Positions 44,774 to 53,692 of a stretch of 64,000 bases of DNA are shown here, one piece after another. The stretch is from Anaerovorax odorimutans (GTDB taxonomy: Bacteria > Bacillota > Clostridia > Peptostreptococcales > JAAYPU01): positions 28,961 through 92,960 of the forward strand of contig JAENZQ010000014.1 of the NCBI GenBank assembly GCA_016841185.1, read 5' to 3'. How positions within the stretch are numbered: the stretch's first letter is position 1; each line of letters opens with the position of its first letter. The position numbers and the translations under genes are program-made. Below the pieces are notes generated by a model, which had not been told where the DNA came from, did no database searches, and was given only the letters and a program-made list of their open reading frames with translations.

Positions 44774-45397
44774 ATGAAACAACCTGAAATGACAGTTCAC
44801 AAAAATTCAAAAACAAATGTATCATTAAAAACAAGTTTACTTACAAAAACAGCTGTGTTATCGGTTTTGGCTTATGTATTAATGCTTTTGGAATTTCCGG
44901 TCTTTTTTTTCCCGGGGTTTTTAAAAATGGATGTGAGTGATTTGCCGGCATTGATCGGTGCTTTTGCACTGGGACCCATGGTAGGTGTTACTGTAGAGTT
45001 GATTAAGAATATTTTACATTGGATAACGGCAAGCCAGACCGGAGGGATCGGTGATCTTGCAAATTTCATTGTAGGGATTGCCTGGATTTTACCGGCAGCT
45101 TTTATTTACAGACATAAAAAGGATAAAAAGAGTGCCGTAATCGGTATGATAACGGGGGTTATAGTAATGTCTGTAGTTGCAGCTTTCACAAACTACTATA
45201 TGTTGATTCCTTTATATTCGAAAATCATGCCCTTAGAAGCTATTATTGAAATGAGTGCTGCGGCAAATACGATGATTACGGATATAAACACGCTTATCCT
45301 GTATGGGATCATTCCGTTTAATCTGTTTAAAGGCACAATTATAACGGTCCTTACATTGCTGGTATACAAGAAACTCTCACCGATACTTCACAGATAA
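44774..45397 (+). CDS. ribU: Riboflavin ECF transporter substrate-binding subunit RibU
   Basis: RibU is the membrane S component that binds riboflavin and works with the shared ECF module. The 207-residue protein has about six membrane segments. It has the RibU-type motifs FFFPGFLKMDVSDLPALIGAFALGP, TGGIGDLANFIVGI and FTNYYMLIPLY. The upstream FMN riboswitch strongly supports the substrate. GGAGGAG precedes the start. The EcfA/EcfT genes are not in the window. Confidence 0.94.
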   Translation: MKQPEMTVHKNSKTNVSLKTSLLTKTAVLSVLAYVLMLLEFPVFFFPGFLKMDVSDLPALIGAFALGPMVGVTVELIKNILHWITASQTGGIGDLANFIVGIAWILPAAFIYRHKKDKKSAVIGMITGVIVMSVVAAFTNYYMLIPLYSKIMPLEAIIEMSAAANTMITDINTLILYGIIPFNLFKGTIITVLTLLVYKKLSPILHR

Positions 45398-45415
45398 TCT
45401 GCATAGCAGATTATC
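45393..45415 (+). other. Perfect hairpin over the ribU stop codon
   Basis: GATAATCTGC-ATA-GCAGATTATC, with the TAA stop inside the first arm. No T run follows, so it may protect the mRNA end rather than act as a full terminator. Confidence 0.7.
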
Positions 45416-45440
45416 AGGGGACAGGAGACAGGAAATAAAC

Positions 45441-45496
45441 AAGATAAAAGATAATATATAACAGATAAGAGTCATGGACGGTTTTGTACAAAAGCC
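45441..45496 (+). repeat. AT-rich dispersed intergenic repeat, copy R5
   Basis: AAGATAAAAGATAATATATAAC units are followed by GGTTTTG-TA-CAAAAGCC. The remainder of the 45398-45735 gap is AT-rich with simple CATAAATCATAAATC repeats, and I see no gene in it. Confidence 0.6.
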
Positions 45497-45700
45497 TCAA
45501 TTATTAGAGGATAGGGAACAGCTAATTAAATTAACAATTAAAAATGAACAATAATGGTAGGAACTTTTTTATGGGAAAGCTGAATGAATAATGAATAATT
45601 AAGGAAAAAATTTGCTCAAGCATATTTTTCACCATAAATCATAAATCATAAATCCATAGCCCCTATCCCTATTCAAATCCATAAACTATAATCCGTTTGC

Positions 45701-45729
45701 TTGTATAACCTTATCTATTTAAGTATAAT
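45701..45729 (+). promoter_or_regulatory. Sigma-A promoter of tsaE-tsaB-rimI operon
   Basis: TTGTAT and TATAAT with a 17-nt spacer. The start of transcription would fall near 45736, which argues against translation from the ATG at 45736. Confidence 0.75.
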
Positions 45730-45765
45730 ATATAGATGAAACCAATACTTACCACTCAGAGGTGT

Positions 45766-46206
45766 ATGATGCAACAGTTAATCAGCCATAGTGAGCAGGA
45801 AACCAACAAAATAGGACAAGCAATTGCGGAAAAACTTAAAAAAGGAGATGTCATCTGTTTGACAGGTGATCTTGGAACAGGGAAAACAACGCTTTCCAAA
45901 GCTATTGCCAAGGGCCTGGGCATTCGAGAGACAGTGACAAGTCCTACTTATACCATTGTTCATGAATATGAAGGGGAAATTCCCTTTTTTCATTTTGATG
46001 TTTACCGTATTGACGATATAAATGAGATGTACGAAATAGGTTTTGAAGAGTATTTGGCCGGGGACGGTATTTGCCTGATAGAATGGGCAGAACGGATAAC
46101 AGATATATTACCGGAGGATTGTATTTGGATATATATGGATTACGGGCAAAAGATCGAGGACAGGATACTTAGAATTAATAAACCCGGTTTCATATCAAAG
46201 GATTAG
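45766..46206 (+). CDS. tsaE: tRNA t6A biosynthesis ATPase TsaE
   Basis: TsaE is the ATPase that works with TsaB and TsaD in threonylcarbamoyl-adenosine synthesis at tRNA position 37. Walker A is LTGDLGTGKTTLSKAIAKGLG. TVTSPTYTIVHEYEG, FFHFDVYRI and LIEWAERI are family hallmarks. The track uses ATG 45736, at the predicted transcription start. ATG 45766 or 45769 behind AGAGGTG gives the usual length of about 146 residues. The operon continues with tsaB and rimI. Confidence 0.93.
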   Translation: MMQQLISHSEQETNKIGQAIAEKLKKGDVICLTGDLGTGKTTLSKAIAKGLGIRETVTSPTYTIVHEYEGEIPFFHFDVYRIDDINEMYEIGFEEYLAGDGICLIEWAERITDILPEDCIWIYMDYGQKIEDRILRINKPGFISKD

Positions 46207-46219
46207 GAGGTGCTACGGT

Positions 46220-46921
46220 ATGATCATTCTTGGGATCGATACAACATCTTCTTCAGCTTCGGTAGCATTACTCAACGAGCAAAAACTCATAGGGGAATAC
46301 ACAAGTAATGCAAAACTGACCCACCTCCGGAAATTAATGCCTATGGTGGATAATTTGTTGAAGAATTGCGAGCTTTCCTTTTCAGATATTGAGGCAATTG
46401 GAGTGTCACAGGGACCGGGCTCTTTTACAGGTATTCGTATTGGAATGTCCACCGCTAAAGCACTGGCACAAGTGCGAAGCCTTCCCATTGTCGGAGTACC
46501 TACATTAAAAGCATTAGCCTATAATATTCCATTTTATCCCGGAGTCATTTGCCCGATTTTAGATGCAAGAAGACACCAGGTATACGGCGCGGCATTCAAA
46601 TGGGAACAAGGATTTTGTAAAGAAATTATAAAAGCAGATGCCTATGCCATAGAGTCACTCACAAAATTAATCAGCGGGTATGAGGATATTCTTTTTCTTG
46701 GAGATGGTGTACAAGCCTATAAAGACAGTATTATGGACAAATTGGGAAATGCGGCATCTTTTGCACCACAATATTTGGCGATGCAGAAATCCTCGTCCGT
46801 AGCTCAGCTAACATATGATATGTTTTCAAAAGAAAACATAAAAAATTGCTATGAAATTAAACCGGACTATTTAAGGAAACCGGAAGCAGAAAGAAATTTG
46901 AGAAAAGAGAAAAGCAAATGA
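46220..46921 (+). CDS. tsaB: tRNA t6A biosynthesis protein TsaB
   Basis: TsaB is the inactive-kinase-fold partner that bridges TsaD and TsaE. The 233-residue protein starts MIILGIDTTSSSASVALL. It has AIGVSQGPGSFTGIRIGMSTAKALA and LDARRHQVYGAAF, all typical. AGGAGGTG precedes the ATG. It overlaps rimI by 4 nt. Confidence 0.94.
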   Translation: MIILGIDTTSSSASVALLNEQKLIGEYTSNAKLTHLRKLMPMVDNLLKNCELSFSDIEAIGVSQGPGSFTGIRIGMSTAKALAQVRSLPIVGVPTLKALAYNIPFYPGVICPILDARRHQVYGAAFKWEQGFCKEIIKADAYAIESLTKLISGYEDILFLGDGVQAYKDSIMDKLGNAASFAPQYLAMQKSSSVAQLTYDMFSKENIKNCYEIKPDYLRKPEAERNLRKEKSK

Positions 46922-47364
46922 ATCAATGGCACATAAGGGAAATGAGAGCGGAGGATCTTGATGATATCATGGAAATAGAAAGTCTAAGCTTTTCAGTGCC
47001 CTGGTCGAAAAATGCTTTTATAAGTGAATTGAAAAATTCCGATGTAGCAAAATATTATGTGATAACAATTCAAAACGGCATTGTGGGATATGCCGGATTA
47101 TGGAAGGTATTGGATGAAGCACATATTACAAATATTGCAGTTCATCCGCAATATAGAAACCGGGGAATGGGAACGGCTCTTTTAGAAAAAATAATAACTG
47201 TTTGTCAAAAGGAAAATATTGCGAATATCACATTGGAGGTCCGAAAGTCCAACGAAACAGCCATAAAAATATATAAAAAAATGGGTTTCCGTCACGAAGG
47301 TATCAGAAAAGAATATTATCGCAACAACAAAGAAGACGCTGTAATTATGTGGAGGAGGGAATAA
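46918..47364 (+). CDS. rimI: Ribosomal-protein-alanine N-acetyltransferase RimI
   Basis: A GNAT acetyltransferase of 148 residues. The acetyl-CoA site is NIAVHPQYRNRGMGTALLEKI, and the C-terminal IKIYKKMGFRHEGIRKEYYRNNKEDAVIMWR is characteristic. RimI acetylates the N-terminus of ribosomal protein S18 and is commonly encoded beside tsaB and tsaD. The ATGA overlap with tsaB shows coupling. Confidence 0.92.
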   Translation: MNQWHIREMRAEDLDDIMEIESLSFSVPWSKNAFISELKNSDVAKYYVITIQNGIVGYAGLWKVLDEAHITNIAVHPQYRNRGMGTALLEKIITVCQKENIANITLEVRKSNETAIKIYKKMGFRHEGIRKEYYRNNKEDAVIMWRRE

Positions 47365-47455
47365 AACGGCCGCTTGTATGAATATTTTTTTTTATATTTA
47401 CCGATAATAAACAACGTTCCTGTAAATATAAATAATATTCATAGGAGGTGGTTTT

Positions 47456-47656
47456 TTGTTTGAACATGAATACGATTACAACGATGAAATGTGCACTGTT
47501 GCATCTCATTGTAAAAATTTTATGAAGCGAAAAAATATAAATTCTTTCAGCATGTCAGATTACAAGTCATGTGAGAACTGCATCAACTTTTCTCCGGACT
47601 ATCGGTGTACACTAAATCAAGCAGATAATATTCTTTTTAAGATGAATTCCGAATGA
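47456..47656 (+). CDS. Small cysteine-rich protein of unknown function
   Basis: A 66-residue acidic protein with six cysteines (MCTVASHC, SCENC, YRCTLNQ spacing), suggestive of a metal site. The start is TTG 47456 behind a strong AGGAGGTGG. A perfect terminator directly follows the stop, so this is a real gene. It sits between rimI and tsaD. I do not recognise the family. Confidence 0.65.
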   Translation: MFEHEYDYNDEMCTVASHCKNFMKRKNINSFSMSDYKSCENCINFSPDYRCTLNQADNILFKMNSE

Positions 47657-47685
47657 AATTCTCTGTTAACACAGAGAATTTTTTT
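47657..47685 (+). terminator. Intrinsic terminator after small cysteine protein
   Basis: AATTCTCTGT-TAAC-ACAGAGAATT followed by five T residues, starting right at the stop codon of the small protein. Confidence 0.88.
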
Positions 47686-47743
47686 GATAAAGGGAAAAGA
47701 TTGAGATATAATGACAGGGGACAGGGTTTAGATTCTTAGAAGG

Positions 47744-47785
47744 TTAGATAAAAGATAGCATATAACAGATAAAAGTTAATTATAC
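47744..47785 (+). repeat. AT-rich dispersed intergenic repeat, copy R6 (partial)
   Basis: GATAAAAGATAGCATATAACAG and GATAAAAGTTAAT match copies R2, R3 and R5, but the palindromic core is missing. The sequence runs into the tsaD ribosome site. Confidence 0.55.
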
Positions 47786-47799
47786 ATCAGGTGAGTTGA

Positions 47800-48840
47800 A
47801 TGATGATACAAAAAATATTACCCCCGAAAAATGAAGAATATCTTACTTTAGCTATTGAAACAAGCTGTGATGAAACATCAGCGGCTGTTGTTAAAAATGG
47901 AAAAAAGGTTTTATCCAATATCATATCTTCCCAGATAGATATCCATAAACAATACGGCGGTGTTGTACCCGAAATTGCTTCCCGGCATCATTTAGATAAT
48001 ATCAATGTCATAGTAAAAGAGGCTTTAGATTCTGCTGAAGCACAATTCGAGGATCTGGACTTTATAGGTGTGACTTCCGGACCCGGACTTGTAGGGGCTT
48101 TATTGATAGGAATTTCAACAGCCAAAGCACTTTCTTATGCACTCAATATTCCATTGGTGGGTGTTCACCATATTGAAGGGCATATATGTGCAAATTATTT
48201 AGAGCATTCGGATTTAAAGCCGCCTTTTCTGAGTTTGGTGGTATCCGGAGGTCATACGCATATTGTAGACATTCATGAAGAACTGTCCTATCAAGTACTG
48301 GGAAGGACGAGAGATGACGCTGTAGGAGAAGCGTTTGATAAAGTTTCGAGAGTCCTTGGCCTTGGCTATCCGGGAGGTCCGGCAATAGATAAGCTATCTC
48401 AATGGGGAGACCCGAATGCCGTTGATTTTCCGAGAACATACTTAGAGCCTGACAGTTTTGATTTCAGTTTCAGTGGGATTAAAACAGCCGTATTGAATTA
48501 CATTAATTCAGAGAAACAAAAAGGGAATAAAATCCATTCGGCAGATGTGGCTGCAAGTTTTCAAATGGCGGTTATCCAGGTGATCGTTGATAAGGCATTG
48601 ACTGCAGCGGAAAGAATGCAGCGGGATACTATCGTTATGGCAGGAGGTGTAGCTGCAAACAGCCTGTTAAGGAAGATTATGAAAGAGAAATGTGCCGAGA
48701 AAAGAATTCGATTGTATTATCCTTCTCTTGAGTTGTGTACGGATAATGCAGCTATGATTGGCTGTGCTGCCTATTTGAACTATATGAAAGGCAGAATTGA
48801 TTGGTTGGATTTGGATGCCTGCCCTAATTTAAAGTTATAA
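47800..48840 (+). CDS. tsaD: tRNA threonylcarbamoyltransferase TsaD
   Basis: TsaD transfers the threonylcarbamoyl group to A37 of ANN-decoding tRNAs. The 346-residue protein has LAIETSCDETSAAVV, the metal-binding VHHIEGH, LVVSGGHTHI and VMAGGVAANSLLR. AGGTGAG precedes ATG 47800, and ATG 47803 is an alternative. Together with tsaE and tsaB it gives three of the four t6A genes. tsaC is not in the window. Confidence 0.96.
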   Translation: MMIQKILPPKNEEYLTLAIETSCDETSAAVVKNGKKVLSNIISSQIDIHKQYGGVVPEIASRHHLDNINVIVKEALDSAEAQFEDLDFIGVTSGPGLVGALLIGISTAKALSYALNIPLVGVHHIEGHICANYLEHSDLKPPFLSLVVSGGHTHIVDIHEELSYQVLGRTRDDAVGEAFDKVSRVLGLGYPGGPAIDKLSQWGDPNAVDFPRTYLEPDSFDFSFSGIKTAVLNYINSEKQKGNKIHSADVAASFQMAVIQVIVDKALTAAERMQRDTIVMAGGVAANSLLRKIMKEKCAEKRIRLYYPSLELCTDNAAMIGCAAYLNYMKGRIDWLDLDACPNLKL

Positions 48841-48851
48841 ATGAAAAATGA

Positions 48852-48880
48852 AACAACCTCCGACATGAGGTTGTTTTTTT
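48852..48880 (+). terminator. Terminator between tsaD and acpP
   Basis: AACAACCTC-CGACAT-GAGGTTGTT followed by five T residues. The two genes converge here, so it may serve both strands, though the minus-strand T run is weaker. Confidence 0.85.
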
Positions 48881-48897
48881 GAGTAGATGTTTTTATT

Positions 48898-49131
48898 CTA
48901 ATTAGTTTTTTCTTCGATATATTTGATAATGTCTCCGATGCTCTGGAATTTTTCTGCATCTTCATCCGGTATTTCAATATCAAATTCATCTTCAATTGCC
49001 ATTATGATTTCTACCGCGTCTAAAGAATCTGCTTCCAGATCTTTCATAAGAGAAGTGTCCATTGCTATAACGGAATCATCACTGATGCCCAGTTGTTCTG
49101 CAATAATACTCTTAACTTTTTCGAATACCAT
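48898..49131 (-). CDS. acpP: Acyl carrier protein
   Basis: A 77-residue acidic carrier protein for fatty acid synthesis. The phosphopantetheine attachment site is [13 protein letters not shown]. The four-helix pattern and [11 protein letters not shown] tail are normal. The track start would add MGGTF. ATG 49131 behind GGGAGGT gives the usual MVFEKVKSI. It is alone, without fab genes, between two + strand operons. Confidence 0.94.
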   Translation of the reverse strand: MVFEKVKSIIAEQLGISDDSVIAMDTSLMKDLEADSLDAVEIIMAIEDEFDIEIPDEDAEKFQSIGDIIKYIEEKTN

Positions 49132-49192
49132 AAATGTACCTCCCATATTTAAAAATAATCGTTTTCATCCTAAACTTAGTTTATCACAAATT

Positions 49193-49221
49193 ATTATAAT
49201 GGAGTCGTATGAATACTGCAA
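49193..49221 (-). promoter_or_regulatory. Sigma-A promoter of acpP
   Basis: On the minus strand, TTGCAG and TATAAT are separated by 17 nt, about 60 nt before the acpP start. Confidence 0.7.
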
Positions 49222-49415
49222 GGATATTTTAAAAAACATTATGCAATTTATAATAAATATATTAGTATAAATGAAAATATATGAAAAAAACATATTAAAC
49301 TTTGGTCACATCATAAATAATAATTTTTTAATATATCGACTCGTGATCTTTCGCCTATAGAGGTAGGAGCCTTTGAGCGGATTAATGAGATAGAAGAAAA
49401 TCTTGTAGCCATAAC

Positions 49416-49445
49416 TTGACAAGGTAAGGAGCCATAAGATAAAAT
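49416..49445 (+). promoter_or_regulatory. Promoter of ABC exporter operon
   Basis: Consensus TTGACA and TAAAAT with an 18-nt spacer. The -10 runs into two tandem palindromes, which suggests repression at the start point. I see no gene between the acpP promoter and this site. Confidence 0.55.
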
Positions 49446-49474
49446 GACTGTATAGTCACATGACTTAAAAGTCA
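49445..49474 (+). promoter_or_regulatory. Tandem palindromic operator candidate
   Basis: TGACT-GTAT-AGTCA, two bases (CA), then TGACT-TAAA-AGTCA. Two identical half-site pairs with 16-nt repeat spacing lie directly after the -10, where a repressor would block transcription of the ABC exporter genes. Confidence 0.6.
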
Positions 49475-49527
49475 TTATTGCATATTATGTCTCGAAAATA
49501 TTCAGTAAAACGAATGGAAGTGATATT

Positions 49528-50235
49528 TTGGAACCCTTTTTCATTAAAGCCGAAAATATATCCAAATACTATCAGATGGGAGAAGTTTCCGTCAAGGCAC
49601 TGGAAGATGCTTCTTTTGAATTATTGGAAGGTGAGTTCGCTGTCATACTCGGCCCCAGCGGTTCGGGAAAAAGCACTTTGTTGAATATTATTGGAGGAAT
49701 GGATGTTCCAACATCAGGGAGGGCTTTTCTTCGGGATGAAGAGATAACCGGGTTTTCCGAAAAAAAATTAACGGAATACAGAAGGAATAAAGTAGGCTTT
49801 GTATTTCAGTTTTACAATATCATGGCTAATCTTACGGCGAGAGAAAATATTGAATTGGCTGTTGAGATCTGTAAGAATCCATTGGATATCGATAAAATCA
49901 TGGAATCTGTAGGGCTTTTAGAAAGGAAGGACCACTTTCCTTCTCAACTCAGCGGAGGTGAGCAGCAGCGCGTTGCAATTGCAAGAGCCATAGCGAAAAA
50001 CCCCGAAATTCTGCTTTGTGATGAACCGACAGGTGCTTTGGATTATACCACAGGTGTTTCTATTTTATCGCTTCTCAGGCAAGTGAATAAAGATTTTGGA
50101 ATAACAGTTGCGGTCATTACCCATAATTCTGCCATTGCAGAAATGGCTGATAAGGTAATAAAGATGAGAAGCGGCCGTATTGTAGATATCCGGACTAATG
50201 AGCAGCCGATGGATCCGGAAAGGATTGAGTGGTAA
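49528..50235 (+). CDS. ABC transporter ATPase, MacB/LolD-like
   Basis: A 235-residue ATPase of the MacB/LolD type. Walker A is GPSGSGKST, the signature is QLSGGEQQRVAIARA, Walker B is ILLCDEPTGALD, and the H-loop is VITHN. The start is TTG 49528 behind GGAAG. It is followed by an FtsX-type permease and an adaptor protein, so together they probably export a lipid, peptide or drug. Confidence 0.92.
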   Translation: MEPFFIKAENISKYYQMGEVSVKALEDASFELLEGEFAVILGPSGSGKSTLLNIIGGMDVPTSGRAFLRDEEITGFSEKKLTEYRRNKVGFVFQFYNIMANLTARENIELAVEICKNPLDIDKIMESVGLLERKDHFPSQLSGGEQQRVAIARAIAKNPEILLCDEPTGALDYTTGVSILSLLRQVNKDFGITVAVITHNSAIAEMADKVIKMRSGRIVDIRTNEQPMDPERIEW

Positions 50236-52586
50236 TGAAAAAGTTAGACAAAAGGCTATGGGGGCTTATTAAAAGCACGAAAGGGCAGTTTTTTGCCATT
50301 GCTGTGGTTGTTGCAGTAGGCTTGATGATTTTTGTATCCATGGGTTCCGCTGAAATAAATCTCCAGAGTGCATTGAATGATTATTACAAGTTGACAAATT
50401 TTTCTGATTTATATGTTCAGGTTGTAAAAATTCCTGAAAAAGAAATTCCGGTAATCGGCGCTAAGTACAATTTTTCAGCTGCTGAAGGGCGTGTTGTATC
50501 TGAAGTTCCAATGATAACGGATGATGAGAATGAAAGGGTCACAGTGAGAGTGACTTCTCTGTCGGAAGAGGATAAGATAAATTCCCTTTACTATATAGAA
50601 GGAAGCCCCATTAAAGACAAACATCATGACGTTGTTATGATCCAGCAGTTTGCTGAAGCACGGGGTATACGGACAAGAGATGAGATACGGCTTCAGATCA
50701 ATGGGCGTCAGTATAAAATGACGGTAAAAGGCATTGCGGCAAGTGCGGAATATATTTATCTGATAGAGAGCGCTCAAAATATGCTTCCAAATGAAAGCAA
50801 GTTTGGTGTTGTCTACGTATCTGAAGAATTTGCTCAGAAAAGCTTCGGATTTTCGGGAAGCGCCAATGAGATAACCATAAAGCTCAATGAAAATCAGGAT
50901 TCTGAAATTATTGAAGAATTAATAGAAGACGATTTCGAGGATTTCGGCTTAAAACGGATCATTACTAAAGAAAACCAGTTGAGCAACAGAATGATTTCCG
51001 AAGAGCTTACTCAATTAAAAAACATGTCAAGTTCTATTCCGATTTTGTTTCTATCTATTGCGGGTATTGTTCTGATTATGATGGTTTCAAGAATGGTAAA
51101 AAAGGATAGGATAAGTATTGGCGTTTTAAAAGCATTGGGGTATAGTTCATCTCAAATTATTATTCATTATGTTAAATATGCATTGAGCGCCGGTGCTGTA
51201 GGTGTACTGTTGGGGACATTGTTTGGGACGGCAGTGGCCGGGGCTATGACCAAAATGTATATTGATTTTTTCAATCTCCCTTTACTGAGAATAAATGTCT
51301 ATCCGCAATATATAATCTGGTCTGTTGCTTTCGCAGGAATTTTTTGCGGCATTTCAGGTGTTTGGGGCGCTAAAGGAATCCTGAAGATTATGCCTGCCGA
51401 ATCCATGCGTCCGGAAGCGCCTAAAACCGGAAAAAGAATTTTACTGGAGAGGTTTCGATTCTTTTGGCATCGGTTATCCTTCAGCTGGAAACTTATTATA
51501 AAAAATTCATTCAGAAATAAGAAAAGGATGACATTTGTTCTTTTTGGCGTAGCGTTGACATGCAGCCTGATGGTGGCCACCATCAGTCTTGTATCAAGCA
51601 CATTAGGCCTCTTTGATAAACACTTTACCGAGTTTCAGAAAATGGATTACAATATCAATTTCAGCACGCCGCTGAATGAAGAAGTGGTAAAAGAGATTCC
51701 TCATATTATAAAGACAGAACATATTGAGCCTAAAATAGAATTTCCTTTTGAATTGAGTAATGGGCTAAGAAAAGAAGTTGTAAACGTGATTGGAATAAAA
51801 AAGGATACGGGATTCTATTCTTTTACCGGATTAAACGGAGAGTCCATAGAAGTTTCAGGAAAAGGTATTCTCCTTTCTGAAAATTTAGCAAATTTCCTAA
51901 AAATAGAGAAAGGCGGCACCATAAAAATCCATAGTTTCATTCCGGAAAGAGATGACGTATATCTGACGGTGGAAAATATTATCAAGCAGGGATTGGGAAT
52001 GAATGCTTATATGGAGCTGACCGCTATGGGAGATAACCTTATGGAAAATCAATTAATATCAGGTGTATATGTGGATTCCAGGGACCCCGACTTAATGAAA
52101 AAGCTCATAAAAGCCGATCACATTTCCACCATCCAATCTTCACAGGATATGTTGAATGTTTTTCAGGAGTTTATGGGATTGACCATCATGTCTATTGGTT
52201 TCATCGTGGTAATGTCGGGAATTTTAGGATTCAGCATTGTGTATAATGCAACTGTCATCAGCATCGGCGAAAGGGAGATGGAATTTTCATCCATGAGAGT
52301 GCTGGGGTTTTCAAAAAATCAAATTTTCGGTATTATTTTAAGAGAAAATATGGTGATAACTCTATTCGGCATTCTGATGGGCATCCCCATGGGAAGATAT
52401 TTGGGAACTGCTATGGGAAATATGTTTAGTAATGAAATATATACTCTTGGAATTACAGCAGATATAAAGTCTTATATTTTAGCATGTGGTTTTACTCTGC
52501 TGTTTATCATACTTTCACAGTTGGCTACCTATAGAAAAATCAACAAGCTTAATTTCTTACAGGCACTGAAAAATAGAGTATCGTAG
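50235..52586 (+). CDS. ABC transporter permease with two FtsX domains
   Basis: A 783-residue membrane protein with an N-terminal membrane helix, a large outside domain, and two FtsX regions of three helices each (PILFLSIAGIVLIMMVSRMVKKDRISIGVLKALGYS and SIGFIVVMSGILGFSIVYNATVISIGEREMEFSSMRVLGFS). ATG 50235 overlaps the ATPase stop by one base. The track's GTG 50229 is less likely. This is the mechanotransmission type of ABC exporter. Confidence 0.9.
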   Translation: MKKLDKRLWGLIKSTKGQFFAIAVVVAVGLMIFVSMGSAEINLQSALNDYYKLTNFSDLYVQVVKIPEKEIPVIGAKYNFSAAEGRVVSEVPMITDDENERVTVRVTSLSEEDKINSLYYIEGSPIKDKHHDVVMIQQFAEARGIRTRDEIRLQINGRQYKMTVKGIAASAEYIYLIESAQNMLPNESKFGVVYVSEEFAQKSFGFSGSANEITIKLNENQDSEIIEELIEDDFEDFGLKRIITKENQLSNRMISEELTQLKNMSSSIPILFLSIAGIVLIMMVSRMVKKDRISIGVLKALGYSSSQIIIHYVKYALSAGAVGVLLGTLFGTAVAGAMTKMYIDFFNLPLLRINVYPQYIIWSVAFAGIFCGISGVWGAKGILKIMPAESMRPEAPKTGKRILLERFRFFWHRLSFSWKLIIKNSFRNKKRMTFVLFGVALTCSLMVATISLVSSTLGLFDKHFTEFQKMDYNINFSTPLNEEVVKEIPHIIKTEHIEPKIEFPFELSNGLRKEVVNVIGIKKDTGFYSFTGLNGESIEVSGKGILLSENLANFLKIEKGGTIKIHSFIPERDDVYLTVENIIKQGLGMNAYMELTAMGDNLMENQLISGVYVDSRDPDLMKKLIKADHISTIQSSQDMLNVFQEFMGLTIMSIGFIVVMSGILGFSIVYNATVISIGEREMEFSSMRVLGFSKNQIFGIILRENMVITLFGILMGIPMGRYLGTAMGNMFSNEIYTLGITADIKSYILACGFTLLFIILSQLATYRKINKLNFLQALKNRVS

Positions 52587-52597
52587 GAGGAAATGCC

Positions 52598-53692
52598 ATG
52601 AAAAAAAAGCTGATATTCATGATTATTGCAGTAATATTATTGATTACAGCCGGAAGTCTGTACTTTAAAGAAGGAAAAGGAATAGAAGTTGATACTGAAG
52701 TTGTGGGAAAAGGAAATATCCGTCATTTTATCGAAGAAGTGGGTACTGTCAAGTCCCACAACCAAAGAGAAATCAGTTTGAATACGTCAGGGATCGTATC
52801 GGATTTGAAATGTAAAATAGGAGACGAGGTAAAAGAAGGAGATGTATTGGGGACACTGGATATGGATGCATCTGCTCTTGAAATCAAAAGTCTTGAATCC
52901 AAATTAAGCGGGTTGATGCCATCCTATGAAGAGGCACTTCGTGATGCTCAAAATAATGAAGCACTTTATCAGCAGGGTGCTATCAGTTATGAAGCATATC
53001 AGGAGTCAAAGGTCCTTGAACAGAAGATAAAGTCCCAAATTTCGGAAATCCAATACAATATTAAACAGCTTAGAGAAATGAAAGAAAATGGCTCTGTCAG
53101 TTCTCCCATTTCAGGTGTTATTACAGAAATATATGTTCAGGAAGGGGAAACCGTATTAAACGGAAATCCTATTATTGAAGTGGCGGATTTAAAAGATTTA
53201 TATGTAGAGACTGATCTGCTGGCCGGTGAGGCCAATGATATTGTCGTTAATGCACCGGTTTCTATTTCAAGTGATGATTTAGGCCTGGAGCTGGAGGATG
53301 CCGGAAAAGTTTTAAAAATTCATCCAAAAGCCCATACAAAAGTATCGGATCTTGGCATCGAGCAGAAAAGAGTGACTGTAGAAATCCAGATCAAAGATAT
53401 CACTCAGCTTAAATTAGGTTATGATGTAGATGTAGAAATTCTAACCCAATCAAGAGAAAATGTTCTCATCGTCCCCGAAACGGCTGTTTTTGAGATGAAT
53501 GGTAATCAATATGTTTTTTTAGCCGAAAATGAAAGGGCGGTTTTAAAACAGATAGAAACGGGATTGGAAAGTAAAGACAAGGTGGAGGTGATCCATGGAA
53601 TATCAGAAAATGACAGGATCATTATATCACCGGATGATCAACTGGAAGAAGGAAGCAAAATTGTTATCATTGAGAATGAATCAGAAGTGTGA
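52598..53692 (+). CDS. Membrane fusion (HlyD/MacA-like) adaptor protein
   Basis: A 364-residue protein with an N-terminal anchor (KLIFMIIAVILLITAGSLYF), a lipoyl-like half motif (LKCKIGDEVKEGDVLGTLD), a coiled-coil hairpin around residues 95-160, the second half motif (VSSPISGVITEIYVQEGETV), and a beta-barrel domain (LIVPETAVFEMNGNQYVFL). It is encoded with the ABC pair as in MacA-type export systems. Its stop codon abuts the stop of the convergent ABC-F gene. Confidence 0.9.
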   Translation: MKKKLIFMIIAVILLITAGSLYFKEGKGIEVDTEVVGKGNIRHFIEEVGTVKSHNQREISLNTSGIVSDLKCKIGDEVKEGDVLGTLDMDASALEIKSLESKLSGLMPSYEEALRDAQNNEALYQQGAISYEAYQESKVLEQKIKSQISEIQYNIKQLREMKENGSVSSPISGVITEIYVQEGETVLNGNPIIEVADLKDLYVETDLLAGEANDIVVNAPVSISSDDLGLELEDAGKVLKIHPKAHTKVSDLGIEQKRVTVEIQIKDITQLKLGYDVDVEILTQSRENVLIVPETAVFEMNGNQYVFLAENERAVLKQIETGLESKDKVEVIHGISENDRIIISPDDQLEEGSKIVIIENESEV

